Positions 24,183-37,021 of a stretch of 64,000 nt of DNA are shown here, one piece after another (within the stretch, counting starts at the first letter, position 1; the number at the start of each line of letters is the position of its first letter). This DNA comes from Pseudisothecium myosuroides. Its lineage: Eukaryota; Streptophyta; Bryopsida; Hypnales; Lembophyllaceae. The notes beneath the pieces were generated by a model. It was given only the letters and a program-made list of their open reading frames with translations, did not search any database and was not told the origin of the DNA. The stretch spans positions 46,219,724 through 46,283,723 of the forward strand of contig OX637287.1 in assembly GCA_951799445.1 (NCBI GenBank). The letters are read 5' to 3'. Both the position numbers and the translations under genes were made by a program.

Positions 24183-24959
24183 AGCCAAGAAATCAAGTAA
24201 AATTTGTATGCTTTACCTTTCCACAATGAGATATATATGCCTTTGAGGACCTCTCAAAAATCAAACATTTATCTTTTTCAATGAAAAATAAAAAATTTCA
24301 ATAGTTAACCTTCAAAACTGTCTGTAAATTTTTTTAGAATAATCAAAGGAATTTAACTACCCACATTAAAATGAGCTTGAAATTTTAAAACGACTATATT
24401 TGGTCGGTTAGGCAATTAAGAGTAAAGTAGTCTGTTCAAAAAGCGCCCATTTTCTTTGAATTGCCCCTATAAATAGTTGTAAAATGAATATGAGGTGATC
24501 CTTAAATGGACCACTGTAGCCATTGAGTGCATTGAAGAAAACTTGTTTTTTTTTAATTGCAAGAGCCATCATTGTCTTTGATTTTCTCACATCTCTTTAC
24601 AAGTTGCAAGTGGGCGGATTTTAGGAGACCTATAGGTGCTTAAGCTCCAAATGTTTGAAAATTCATAAGTAAATCAAAAATGCTTGAAAAAATACGAAAC
24701 CACTTGTGTTAAGTTCCATATCTAATTTTCTTTCTCTGCAAATGAGCTATAAATATTTCTGTCCACAGAAACCTATGAAAAAGGCGGATTAGCACTTAAA
24801 TGGTTGCTTTTAGCTAGAGCAGACTACCTTAATGCAGACCCAGCATAGACTTTCATGCAGGCAACTGCCACTTGTAAGCCTTCATATCACTGGCACAATT
24901 CTGGGGGAGTTTGACAGCCTCAAACCTGTGAAAATCCACCACACACAAAAAAAACTGTT
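24183..24959. other. AT-rich DNA with an inverted copy of a later repeat
   Basis: About 24605-24795 ('GGCGGATTTTAGGAGACC', 'AAACCACTTGTGTTA', 'AAAAGGCGGATTAGCACTT') matches, in inverted orientation, about 38665-38835 ('TGATCCGCCTTTTTCATG', 'TAACACAAGTGGTTT'). No gene is supported. Confidence 0.5.
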
Positions 24960-25270
24960 CATGCATGCTCCACCTGCTCCAGTCAATCGTGCCCCACACG
25001 TCAACCGACTCAGTGCGCATGCATGGTCCTGGAATCTTCACACTTCGAATCCCGCGCCTTCAGCCGACTGAGTGAGTGCGCATATATTGCCCTGGAATTT
25101 CCAAACTTCGTATCCCGCGCCTTGTTATTGCAAACAGCAAGACCTTGAGCATTTTTGAGCGCTGAGCATTTTGAGCTTTCAGCCTTGATCATTTGAGCCT
25201 TAAGTCTCGGTGAGTCTTGAGCCTTGCCTCCAATTCTCACCATGTTGATGCTCGTCAGATCTGGAGCAAG
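24960..25270. repeat. Promoter-like block, copy 1
   Basis: A GC-richer block with 'CCTGGAATCTTCACACTTCG', 'CCCGCGCCTTGTTATTGCAA', 'TTGAGCCTTGCCTCCAATTC' and 'TGATGCTCGTCAGA' is repeated in diverged form at 26560-26775. It looks like a duplicated promoter and first exon, not a mobile element. Confidence 0.55.
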
Positions 25271-26559
25271 TTAAGAGCGCCCAGGGACGAACTTCATTGG
25301 GAGCAAAGCTGTCGGTATCCACGGAGCTTCTGCTACAGGTTGAGATGCCCTTTCTCGTCGATCTAGAATTCTGATGCGTCTGTTTTCATTTCATGAGTGC
25401 AATGCTGTGTTTGGGTTGGGCATGAAGTCCGTATCCTCCTCTCGCCTGACAACAAACCTTGACTGTGAAGCTTTCCTCTGTCGCCCTCACTTGTTTGAAA
25501 ATTACGCAGCGAGACCTCAACAATTCGCACACTGTCGATCCGCAAATACCTCAAGACATGCATCCCTCGCGCGAGGGTTCCGGTGATCGGTCCTGAGTTC
25601 GTTTCCTGGAGGTCGTGTTCCACCGAAAATTACTACTTGCCTCGAAGGGCTTTCGCAGCTTAATTAGAGCTCTGATGGGAAATTATTGGTGCAACTGAAC
25701 GTAAGAAATGTTGTTTGTGGTCACATGGCTATTATCCGAGCAGACGAAGCCCTGGCGCACCCTCAGATCTAACCGTTATCCCGAGGGCGGAGAGTTGTTC
25801 TCTGTTCACAACGTTGGATAGAAGCTGACCTTTTTGGTAACTAGAATGCATGGCAGTGTACTGTAGTTGTCCTCTGCTTTGGCTTGAGATCCGACTAAAT
25901 GGAAAATTACGTTGGAGCGATTGCTTCTTTGACAGTTGCGATGGTGTCGGGTCTAGCGAATTTCTGAACCGTAGTACGTCGTTTGGCATTCTGTGTTAAT
26001 TAAGGTTTGCAGAGGGTATTGGTGGTCCATGGCTGTGGCGAAGAGGGGTCTTGCTTGCAACTAGGTGATAGACTCTATTCTTTTGCTAGTATGTTGAGGC
26101 TTGCTGCTTTGTTGCTGACGATTCCTCTTGGTTGAGTGTCCAGTTACGTTTCACCTGTATAAAAGTCACAAATAATGGCTAAGTTACGAACCTACTGTGA
26201 GAGCATGTCGTAAGGTTCAAGTTTGGATGGACCAGTCTCCTTCGCGGTTGTGTTGCCGATTTAAATATGTGCTCGAGTTCTCCTGCGCACTGCGTATATG
26301 TTCGTTTGATATGCAAACCCTGAGCACACTGCTTGGTTGCCAGGGAATGCATGCATCAGCTCCGATGAAATCGCAGTTGTGTCAATAAGGTAAAAGTTTG
26401 ACGCTACGTGATTATCATCTCTGGAATCATGGTCCTGCGTAGAAACTGTAACACTCACATAGAAGTACGTGAAACAGCATGAAACTCCGTGCCTATTCTA
26501 AAAAACTTGAAAATACTGTTCTCCAATTCCGACACAGATTCTGAGTCTTCCGTACTTAA
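25271..26559. other. GC-richer intergenic DNA between the two promoter-like blocks
   Basis: No open frame with family features; base composition is gene-like. It could hold an intron or a decayed or noncoding gene. Confidence 0.35.
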
Positions 26560-26775
26560 GTCCACCAATCGCGTCCCGCCACGTGTCCTTCAGCCGCCTG
26601 TGCGCACGGCCCTGGACTTCTGGAGCCTTCAAACTTCAAACCCTGATTTCATCCATCGCCTGCGCCTTGTCATTATCATTGCAAACCGCAGGGGCCATTC
26701 CTCTTGAAATCTTGAGCAGTTGATCCTTGAGCCTTGCCTTCAATTCTCACCACGGTGATGCTCGTCAGAGTAAGC
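26560..26775. repeat. Promoter-like block, copy 2
   Basis: Diverged copy of 24960-25270: 'CACCAATCGCGTCCCGCCAC', 'CTGCGCCTTGTCATTATCAT', 'TTGAGCCTTGCCTTCAATTC', 'TGATGCTCGTCAGA'. It ends in a good donor (CAGA|GTAAGC), and a possible downstream exon lies at 26913-26994. Confidence 0.55.
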
Positions 26776-26912
26776 GTCAGTGATGGTAGTGATGGATCAA
26801 GGCAACGAAGCCTGAGCAGAAACTAAGAGATGGGTCTTCAGCCATTATTTGGGCTTACGGGAAATGGGTGAAGTGCGAGAGCTCGATGATTCAGTGCCCG
26901 TTTCTTTTGCAG

Positions 26913-28136
26913 GTCTACAAGCCATCAGGGGCAGCCAAGGCACAAAAGGGAGTGTTGTTCAGCTACAGTGGTGGATGTCTGCTTCGCGGATCAGGTGAAG
27001 TAACCCTGGCGGTGGGTCTGATGTCCCTCCCAAGCTCGTTTCGTTGACATGTTTCACCTTGCTCAGAACAAAGCATTGTTCAGTTGGGCTGAGTTTTGAC
27101 GAGATGTTCGGTTTTGGATCAGATGTGCTTGATCGCTCCAATTGTGACCAGAACTTAACGAAAGCTACACCTCTGAAGTTGCTCGATCGAAGGAGACGTA
27201 CTTCGGAATAAATTCCAAGGTAGCTGGCCCTTTCCCGTCATTCATGTAGATGTATACCAAACTTGCTGCATTCCTCATAGTCAAGCTATGATTGTAGGAC
27301 TAACGCTTGCCTGGGTAGAGCTCCTAGCTTTCTCTAGCCACATGTATATCCGTTATTGTTGTCATGTCATCTCCCATTGAATGGGTTTTGATGGGGTGCT
27401 TTTATCTTTGTTGTGATGGGCTCTGATGTAGCAAATGATTTTGATTGATAGATATGACAGTTCCATTTCATTAGAAGAATAATGAGGCCTCAGGAGGGTC
27501 CCCAGATCTGCACAAGCACTGAAAATAACTGCTGAATAATTTTATTTATTTTTAAAACGATTTTTTTAAATCACAGTCCAGTGTGGACAACTGTAGTACA
27601 GGCTTAATTGCTATTTTTTTACAAAAAATTTGAAAAAAAATTATATTTTTATTCAGCAGTCTGTTGTTCATTGTTGGTCACAGTTTTTCAAAGGGCTGAA
27701 GGGGCCTTCCCTTGGCTCCATTTTTTTTTATTAATGCTGCAAAGTTCCATGCTTTTGTACTTATACGTGTGTTCTCTCACTTTCATGACAGGGACCATAT
27801 CACTACCCATCACAATATGAAGGTGTTGGGTGTGAATCTGATTGGGGTGCTGCTCTCCATTTTGGGATGGTGAACCTCTAGACTTTATAAATTTGCTCTC
27901 ATTCCAGGCTATTTATGATGTCACTGTTGTGATCATTTAATATTTATTCTGGTATATATTGTTTTTTGAATCATTTCTTAGATACTTATGATTGTTTCAT
28001 TTTAACAACGTTCACTGCCATTGCACTAATAGATGTGACTCTCTCCTCTATTCCAGGGCCTACATTGCTACCCATGGCAATGTAGTGAGGGCTTTAGGCA
28101 TGAGTACAATGGGATCCTCATCAACATTTTCGGATG
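26913..28136 (+). other. Three exon-like modules upstream of the TIR-NB-ARC gene
   Basis: Segments 26913-26994, 27792-27869 and 28057-28136 are each preceded by a pyrimidine-rich acceptor ending AG and followed by GTGA donors. The second and third are diverged copies of each other (GGACCATATCACTACCCATC / GGCCTACATTGCTACCCATG, both ending GGATG|GTGA). Joined, they do not stay open, so they are more likely leader exons, noncoding RNA exons or pseudo-exons than coding sequence. Confidence 0.35.
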
Positions 28137-28938
28137 GTGAGTTTTTTCCCTAGACTCCTTTGTAATTGAAATGGATAAGTGATTTTCCTTGATTTCATAT
28201 TCTTGTTGGTGAAGGTGTTGATTTAGGATTGGGAAAACTGTGTATAATTGATATCTTACTCTCACCAAGCAAGTTGCTCTGAAATTGGACCTTCTCTGAC
28301 CAGAAGCTTACTCTGATGGATTTGGTCACTTTGTACTGTACACTACAACTCAAGGTTGTGATATTGAAAAGGACCTTTGCAAAATCTGATCCAAATGATT
28401 TGGCAAATCTTAAAATTACCACAGGGACTTTTTTCAATAAAGTTTTGCCTTCATTTTCATGTGGGTCTCTCAGGTTGTGTTAACGGAGTTTGTATGGAAA
28501 ACGAGATGAACCATCTTGCGCGGCCCAAGGACATGCCTATGTAAGTGGCTTATCTTTGCATGGTTCAAATTGTTGTACCTTTATTGAATACATCCTACAA
28601 TTAGATGATGATGAGAAGCAATCACTGTTTGAGAAGTTTTTGTTATTGAGAGTGATTTTTGGTGTAAAGTGAACATGTTGAGGTATGAAATTGAAACATT
28701 AGAGTGGAAAAAGTAGGATTTGAAAAATATTCTCCTTTCTCTATGAAGGAGAATTTTTGGACAAGAGCATGTGGTGATTAGTGGGGCTGTAAGTGTGCAA
28801 TGAAGCAAAAGATGATGATTATATTGAGAAGTAGTTTAAGTGCCATTTGTTTCATAGTACTTATTCTTTTAATTGTTGTAATTATATGAATTCTTTTGGT
28901 ATTGAGAGATCTTATGATGGCCCAGGTCAAGTGAGAGC

Positions 28939-31392
28939 ATGGAGAATGATCCTATTTTGGAATCCAAGCACAAGATTTTCTTGAGTCATAATGGAGCGCA
29001 AAAAGAGTTTGCGGAACACTTGTGCAAAGCCTTGGAAGATCGGTTTCATTATCCTTTCTTTGATAGACGCCCTGAGAGCTTACCAAAGGGTGAACAATTT
29101 CCGGAATTGATTGTTCAAGCTGCCGAACAATGTGAACTGTTGATTGTGGTCGTATCAGATGAGTATTTCATGTCTAAGTGGCCCATGATTGAATTGAATG
29201 CCTTTATTCAAGCTCATAAGTTACACAATGAGCCAAAGAGTTCCACTAATGGGCCAAAGATATTACCCCTATTTTATGGACTATCGGCAGATGATTTGGA
29301 GGATCCAACAATGCAAAAGAAATGGTTTCGGAGTTGGGAGACTTTGGCAAAGGATGATCCAAAGAAGCGAATTATAGTGGAGGATTGGAAGTATGCATTG
29401 AACGTCTTGAGGTCTTTCAATGGCCTCCCGTACGATAGGAATTTGAAGGAGATTGTGGCTTATGAAGAGAAGATTGTTTTAATTGTTTGCAAGTTAATTG
29501 CTCCGGACATAAGGTGGGACGATTCCCATGTGCAAGGAAAATCCAAAATTTTGAAGGTAATGAATTTGTTGCATAGAATTGTTTTTTCTTACTTCAATTT
29601 AGCTCAGCTTTATTTTATGAGATTGTGTCTACATGGAGTGTTGCATGCAAAGAGGTTTATAACTGATTAAATAATTGTTTGGGTGGATTGAATAGGTAAT
29701 TGGTGAGAAGATTCAAGGAATTGGGGTTTCGAAACGATACAAAGTCAAAGTGGTTGGTATATATGGAGCTGGTGGTATTGGCAAGACCACGACTTGTAAG
29801 ACCTTGAGCAATGAACTTTCAAACGAGTATGAAGGGAGGGTTTGCCATATTGAATTTCCAGTTGTTCCTTCGAGTGTTTCTAAAGAGTTTTTTCAAAAGG
29901 TTTTGTGGAACTTGACAAAGAAAAGTATGGATGTTATTCAGCACTTGGATGAAGGGCAGGTGAGTATTTTGGTTTCAATCTTAATGTTTTTATGTATGTG
30001 CTGGAAGTTTTGAAAGCAAGTAAAGTAGAAGAGCAAATATTGAAGACTTGATCAAGTGTTATATTCCTTGTCGTCATTGGTAGCCATGTATTTGTTTATG
30101 CAGTAGGTGTTTCTTTTTAATAAAGTTCTTAATGCATTATTGAACGTAATGTTTTATATCTAATTTTGTGAAGGTGCATTTTTACTTTCAAATTGAGAAT
30201 TCATGCAATTACAATAATTGGGAGTTCAATTTATGAGTCTCATCAATTATGTGGTGAATATGTTATAGTGCAAGGACATTTTGCGTAACACTCTTTTCAA
30301 GCAAAGAACCTTTTTGGCAATCGATAACATATTGGACAATGACCAATCAATGATGTTAGCAAAGACATTGTTGGAATTTCCTTATCACCAAGATAGTTTG
30401 GTGGTTGTGACGGCTCGCTCTCGAAATATTCTTGAACTTTTGGGTCTGGATTGGGATGCCTACCTTGAGATGCCGGATCTTGAAGAGGCAGATGCTGTAA
30501 AGTTGTTTCTGCACCATGCAATTGGTAGTAGAGAGTTTTTTCAAGATGAAGAGAAACGTGATATATTGACTTGTGTTAAGACGTGTTATTTCTCCAAGGG
30601 TGATGGACAAGGTCACCACTATCATCCCTTGGCCTTACAGACTTTGGGATTGCAATTGGGATTTCAGGGAGAAAATCCTTTGGATTGGGTGAAGAATTTG
30701 CCTGAAAAGAAGACTGTCAATCCTTTATCCAAAGGAAATCCTGTGTTTGATATTTTAAAGAGTAGTTTTGACTTGCTTCCGCCTAGAGATCAAACTTTGT
30801 TTATAGACCTGGGACGCTTTTCATACTTCCATGATCATTCTTTGGATTTTGTTATTGAATATTTATGCGATGCACACAAGCAAGAGAAAGACGAAATTTT
30901 ACAACGGGTATACATATTGCTTCTATATTTGCAAGTTGCAAATTAGAAGGTTTTGTTTTTAATGATCATTTATTTGTATATTTCTACAAGATTTTAATTC
31001 TACTACTGTAGGATTGTTCGAGAATATCTATTTTCATTGAGTCTATATATTTTTTCCCATTTGATTTATGTTAGTTTCCTTGCCAAATTCCTTCATAGAT
31101 TCAAAATGGTGGATTACAATATAGGTCAAATATATATGTCTTTTAAAGTTGTTTTTTGGTGTTGGATTGGCAGTTGGAGCACTTGAAGCGAAAAGGCTTA
31201 TTGGTGGATGTGGACTTAAGATCTGGAAGAATTAAAATACATGATTTGTATCGTGAATTTTCCCACTTAGAAGTGAAAGCATCTCTGAATAAGTCTTTGG
31301 AGATGTTCGAGAGAAAGTGGTTAGATGTGGACAATGGTGACCTCACCAAGCTTGAAAGTGGGATCCAAAGAGGTGATGTTGGATTTTTTTGA
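28939..31392 (+). CDS. TIR-NB-ARC immune-receptor-like protein without LRRs, four exons
   Basis: Exons 28939-29556, 29696-29959, 30269-30907 and 31174-31392 join, all in phase 0, to 579 residues. Residues 1-206 are a TIR domain (KIFLSHNGAQKEFAEHL, ESLPKGEQFP, and SKWPMIEL, whose Glu sits at the NADase catalytic position of plant TIRs). The NB-ARC domain follows: P-loop GIYGAGGIGKTTT, kinase-2-like TFLAIDNI, RNBS-B-like VVVTARSRN, a weak GLPL-like region (YHPLALQTLG) and an MHD-like RIKIHDL near residue 530. The frame ends about 40 residues later at TGA 31390-31392, and no LRR is seen downstream. Plant TIR-NB-ARC proteins are intracellular immune receptors. It may be a true TIR-NBS protein, a gene with further unrecognised exons (a donor-like AAAG|GTGATG lies near 31372), or a truncated pseudogene. 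Confidence 0.85.
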
Positions 31393-34300
31393 AGCAACAG
31401 TTGGTTTGAATAACAAGCGTGTTGTAAATTGTTGGTTCAACAAGGACACAAGGTGGAGGTTGGCTTGGTGCTTGGGCACGCTTGGGCACTAAATTTAGGA
31501 CAAAGTATTAATTTCGGACTTGCCGATTGAGATTGTACCTAGTAGATGCCAAATTAAGAGTGGAGATTTATTAGGGAGTACACAACAATCTCATAGATTA
31601 GGTTTAGTTGATTTGAGGGAAGCTAGTTGGTAGTTGGTAATTCTCAAGGTCGATGAGGGTAGGCTCTATGCTAATGACCATATTGTCATTGTCACATCTT
31701 ATGATTAGTATTTGTTGTTCTTATTGTTTAGAATTAACTACAAATGTTTGAATCGACATCTATTGGGCTCGTTATGGTCATTTTGTACAGGGTTGTGAGA
31801 CTAAGTAAAGATTGAAAACTTGTATTAGCTTAAAACACAAATAAAATTACAATACTACACTTCTATGAAATAACTTTGGACAGTTATGATTGTCAGTTAC
31901 TATTTTGATTGCATACACGTCTTTGTATACTCAGGCCCAAGTTGAATTTTCTGTATGGATTTGCTGCCATGTCAACTTGTATCATACAGCTTCATTGCAT
32001 TGCATTGAATTTTGAGGAGATAATCATGGGTGACGTTTAGATTTTAGTGTTGCATGTCGTAATGTTGATTCTAAATGCAATTTCTATCCTTGCAATTTTT
32101 GCATATATTAGTGATTTTCAGCTTTACTTCTCCCATTTCATATAGCTTCCCCTAATAAATTATTGAAAATGTTCATCATCCACTTACTACAAATGTTGAC
32201 TCTCTTAGGTGTTATTAATTGGTTAAATTTTCTTCAAATTTCATCTAAAGTTTGCCCTTGAGAAGACACTTTGCAACGTAAGCAAGTCATCAAAGGTCAC
32301 TTACACTAACTTGCTAGTGAGTTACTTTTGAGGAATCACTCTAACATAAGAGATTCATTGGTTAGTTTTGAGACTAAAGATTTTCTTTTGAGTGACTCAC
32401 TTAAGGTAACAACATTTTATTAGATGTGTCCAAATAAGGGTTTGGAAATGTTTGCTATCATTGAATTGTTAGAGCTTTTATTGGATCTTCTTGGTAATTG
32501 CAAGTGGATTGTAGATTCTCTTAAAATGTAATTTTTGGATTCCATATGAATAAACTATGAATTTTCAAAGTGCTCAAAATAGGTGTACTTAAAATTGGTC
32601 CTAGGCTCTCATGTATGGATGTTGTACATTTTAGTCAAGAATAGAGATGGGACGGTTTTACAAATAGGACACAATTACATATTGCTACCAAAGTGGAAAG
32701 ACCACTCATCTTTTTTAATTTTGGAAGGAATGTCACTACTTCCAAAATTAGAGAACATGAACATTTGGTCCCTTCACTTAGGGGTATCGTTAAAAAATCC
32801 CTAATGAAGGCATGAACCATAAGAATCTTCACAAACACCTTTGGAATTATTCAAGTGACTATGCACTTCCTATCTTTTTATTGAATATTTTTACAAATGT
32901 CTTCTAAAGTCTAAGCTTAGGTTTTCCTACACTTTCTACATCTATCCTTTTATAGAAGTACCCCATCTGAGTGTAAATCGAAGTCATTTGACTACACGTG
33001 CTATCCAATGCCTTTCACTTTCCTTGGGTGCAAGCCGGGACTATGAATGACCCTTCATCAACTTGGGAATATTAGAAACTCTATACATGAGCTAATGTTT
33101 TTTGTCGCCATTTGGCTACATCCAAAAGACGTTGACTATTTTTTATAAATTTTTTAAATATTTTTACGGTCAAAATAGTCAAATTATTGATGTATTTTAA
33201 GACTAGTAGCCAAATTTAACCTACGTATGATCACCTAGTTTTGTTATAGATATCACTAAGATTCACCAAGTATCTAATGAGTATTGAAGAAATAGCTGTC
33301 TATTTTCCCAAAATGATCAAAATAAATCATTAGCGGTGTGCACCATTACATGGACTCACATCTTAGAATTAGAAACATAGGCCATTGAGATGAAATTATA
33401 AGTTATAAAGTGTTGGTTGAATGAATTTAAACTATAAACATAAAATAATGGATTTTTTAATAGATAGGAATGAAAATTCTATAACAAAGGTATGAACTTT
33501 AGAAATTGCAGTTATGCAAAAACAATGTGAGAATCCTAGAGAAAATTAGAAATCTTAAAACTAAAAGACATTAAATAAAATACGAAAATTTAATTAAATA
33601 GATAAATGGTTAGATGTGGAGAAATTAGAAATAAAGTATTACATGAAGAAAACTGTATGAAGAATGAATTAGAAACTAAAAACGCAAATACAAAAAATAC
33701 AAAACTAATTAGTAGAGTTAGAAAAACAATTAGAACACTAACATTGTGAAAGGCACTCCAAAATAGTGAAAAAACAGTAAACTAGTGGGATTTACAGTAA
33801 AGTAGTGCAATTCCCACAATTTAGTGCAAATTTCAATAGATTAATGTAGGGATGTAATTTTAATGGCTCTTAGGGTGGGAAACTAGGGTTTGAAGCTCTC
33901 TTGTGTTTTGGTGGTTCTCTCTCTTTTATTCTTTTTTGTGTGTGTATGGTGCTTGTGCAAATTGGTTGGGAAGAATGGAAGAACAAAAGTGTTAGTGAGA
34001 GATCTAAGGTAGTATGAGTAGGAAAATTTGTCGAGTAGGTTTGACACAAGTTCTTCCATGGCTTGGGAGGAGGTTGGTTGAAGTTAGAGTTAGGAAATGA
34101 GTCCTAGATTAGAGCAGCAACTTTGGAGGGCAAGATCGAGAATATTATAACAAATTTGAAGGCAAAACTTGGTGATCTAGAGCGCATTTGATTTGGCTTT
34201 TCAACAAGCCTAGTCTTGTTTCATTTGGAGTAAGGATGAAGATTTGGCGTCCGTTTTAGTGCGAGTGGGTCTGCTGTGGACTTAGAACAAGATAGTCAAC

Positions 34301-35481
34301 TTCGACGGACGAGATCAGGTGGACAATAACTCAAATGGAGCTGAATTTTTTGGAGGTGGCAGATCAACAAGTCAGCTTTTCAAAAAGCCAAGGCTCGACC
34401 AAATTGGAGTGGATATGAAGAGAGGGCGTCCATTTTAGTGCGAGGGGGTCTGCTGCCCCTAGATTCAACAACGACTTTGAGGTTTTGTGATCTTTGAGCA
34501 TTTGATGAACAAACTTATTTAGGATTTAGATGTGTTGCCTTTGAATGTTGCATGGTTATCAAAATATCTATAAGTGAATTAGTCACTAAGTGAATTCCAA
34601 GGCGAAAGATTATCCTTCAATTTATAAAATAACAAGGTGCATAAAATAGAGTCCTTGGGGTGTATGTGCAATTTGCAAGTGAATGGATATGGTGCAATGG
34701 ATTGCATGTTTATGCATTTTTAGAGGATTTTAACTCAAATCAAATTGTTTGAAGGAATGAAATAATTTAATTGTGAAGGGAATTATGAATTGGTTACAAT
34801 TGTGGTATTTTCTCATGTTTGCTTAGGAGTTTGAAGACAGCATCTAAATATAGTAATCTGTAGTGTTACATGGAAGAACTCCATTGCTTGGAAGGCTAGA
34901 AAGTTAGTACACACTCCCCTCCAGACTCTTCTAGGGGTGTTTTTTGCCACTACGGTGAAAAACACTCATAAGCGAACTCCGTGAATCCTTGGTTGTTTAG
35001 GGGACAAATTGTGGTTGAATTTTCATTCTTGTTTGGAATCACGTATCGACTCTTCTATGTAATACTAGCCTTGAGTGGTCTTTATATCAGTGAGGGAGCT
35101 CACCATGACGGATACTATAAATGATGCTATGGAGAAGCTATACATCAAGGACGTACTCGGTGCTCCAATGGTGCTAGTATGTGAGCCCAAGAATGCGAGC
35201 TTGTGAGCATTGAGCCTACAATACAGGTATCTATAATATAGATACCACACACTATAGAAGGTGTATGTATCATAAATACCTATAATATGGGTATTTGTAA
35301 CATATATATCTTATAATCATAGTCGATTTCTATAGTATATACACCTATAACATAGGTGTGTAGTATTCTAGGCTCATGGGCTCACACTCCTATACTCATA
35401 TAATAGCAACCCTTTTCGGTGCTCCACAAGTTTGGGATTCTTAGAAATTGAATGACAAGCCATTGAGGGACTGATACGGTA
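31393..35481. other. Intergenic DNA, 3' of the TIR-NB-ARC gene
   Basis: No gene is supported and no LRR pattern was found in any frame. About 34190-34460 holds a diverged direct repeat ('GGCGTCCGTTTTAGTGCGAG' and 'GGCGTCCATTTTAGTGCGAG', each preceded by a 'TTTTCAA.AAGCC' block and followed by 'GGTCTGCTG'). Near 5220 and 32583 there is a shared short block ('TGTACTTAAAAT', 'CTAG.CTCTCAT'), origin unknown. Confidence 0.45.
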
Positions 35482-35733
35482 GGACGTTAAATCCGTCTTA
35501 CTAAGTGGGACTAGCATGGTAAATTTTGTATTTTTTGAGAATAAAAGTAAAAAATCCTCCTATTTTGAGCCATGTCTAAGGTATGTTATAGACCTCTTCT
35601 AGTTAATTTGGGGTCTCTGATTGCAAATATAAATTCAGAATTTGAAAAAATATATATTTGTGACAAATAAAAAATTCGTGCATTTTCCCTTGGGTAAATC
35701 CCGCCCTCAAGAAGTGGGATGGGTTTAACATCC
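35482..35733. mobile_element. MITE, copy 1 (~252 bp)
   Basis: GGACGTTAAATCC at the left pairs with GGGTTTAACATCC at the right. The interior matches the element at 37416-37683 ('GTCTAAGGTATGTTATAGACC', 'TCTAGTTAATTTGGGG', 'CTGATTGCAAATAT'). No clear target duplication. Confidence 0.6.
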
Positions 35734-36084
35734 ATCATCCATACATGGGTCTTCTTGATTTTGCCAGCCTTGTTCTTTGGACCCTTGACTCCTTGAGGTA
35801 TAATTCTGTTCCACATTCAAGTTTGTGTCATAACATTCAGTAGCCTTCAGAGAGGCTGCCTTTTCCTCTCCGAAGTCTTCATCCACGACTTTCATCCCCA
35901 CTTAATTTATGTAAGCTTCGGTACCGGGATAGTGACAGTGCATTAGGGTATGTTCCATTTTCTTTTCTTAATTTTAGGATTAGACATACAAATCATCAAA
36001 TATTGTAGTGAAAGATGTTGGCAAAGAATCCAATGAATAATACACTAATGCCTTGTTAATATTTGTAATCAATAACATACTTTG

Positions 36085-36725
36085 GGTTTCAAAGTGAAAG
36101 ATAACTCTATATATACACACGGGGTGGTAGGAGGTAGAGCAATCCATGTAAGATAAATAAATTAGAATTTGTAGGTTCTCATGCACTCATAGTTAAGTCA
36201 AAAACAAAGAATTGTGTTAAAAGTAGAATTTCAGACCTTGTTTCGGCATAGTAAAATAACTTTTTTCAAAAAACTTTGAACTAAAAAAAGTTGTTAAATG
36301 AAGATAAGTTTCACCTCCAAAAATCCGTTTGGGATTTTGAATCTCCAATCAAAAGTTATGAATAAAATTTGGAGACGGGTTGGAATGAATTTTTAAATGA
36401 CTTTGTAGAAAATGTCTATTAAGAATCCTCTCCAAAATTTATTCATAACTTTTGATTGGAGATTCAAAATCCCAAACGGATTTTTGGAGGTGAAACTTAT
36501 CTTCATTTAACAACTTTTTTTTGTTCAAAGTTTTTTGAAAAAAGTTATTTTACTATGCCGAAACGAGGTCTGAAATTCTACTTTTAACACAATTCTTTGT
36601 TTTTGACTTAACTATGACTATGAGTGCATAAGAACCTACAAATTCTAATTTATTTATCCCACATGGATTGCTCTACCTCCTACCACTCCATGTGCATATA
36701 AAGATTTGTCTTCTCATTTCGAAAG
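36085..36725. repeat. Large foldback element, ~290-bp arms, ~52-bp loop
   Basis: Arms 36085-36376 and 36429-36725 are inverted copies of each other. The inner roughly 250 bases are nearly identical (for example AATCCGTTTGGGATTTTGAA against TTCAAAATCCCAAACGGATT) and the outer 40 bases have diverged. A transcript would form one long duplex. Diverged half copies lie near 6262-6370 and 57240-57540, so this is a mobile family. Confidence 0.85.
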
Positions 36726-36956
36726 CACAATGCATAAATGGGTCCAATTCAAAGTGAAGTAAATCTACAATAACATAGAAAGCAAGACTCTCAATGAATC
36801 CATTAGCATTTTGTTTAAAGTTCCTATTGTTTTGTATTCAGTTTTACTTTGAAATTTTTAATTTTTCACTTCTTCAGTGTACAGTCGCAGCGCGGGCTGA
36901 AAGTTCAGTTCTGACAAATATTGACAACTGTCCGCACGAAATCAGTAGTTACTGAT

Positions 36957-37021
36957 ATGGTGTGGAATATACCGCACCATTTCATCCCTCGGATGAAATG
37001 GTGTGGTATATTCCACACCAT
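36957..37021. repeat. 65-bp near-perfect hairpin
   Basis: The 31-base arm starting ATGGTGTGGAATATACC pairs with its partner ending GGTATATTCCACACCAT across a 3-base loop (CTC, 36988-36990), with a single mismatch. Each arm also contains a shorter palindrome. It could be a minimal foldback element or a small-RNA source; the stem is shorter than a usual plant miRNA precursor. Confidence 0.75.

Noticed and set aside
31393..31740. Possible LRR remnant after the TIR-NB-ARC gene
   Set aside because: No frame shows repeated LxxLxLxx spacing, and short Leu-containing runs are broken by stops.
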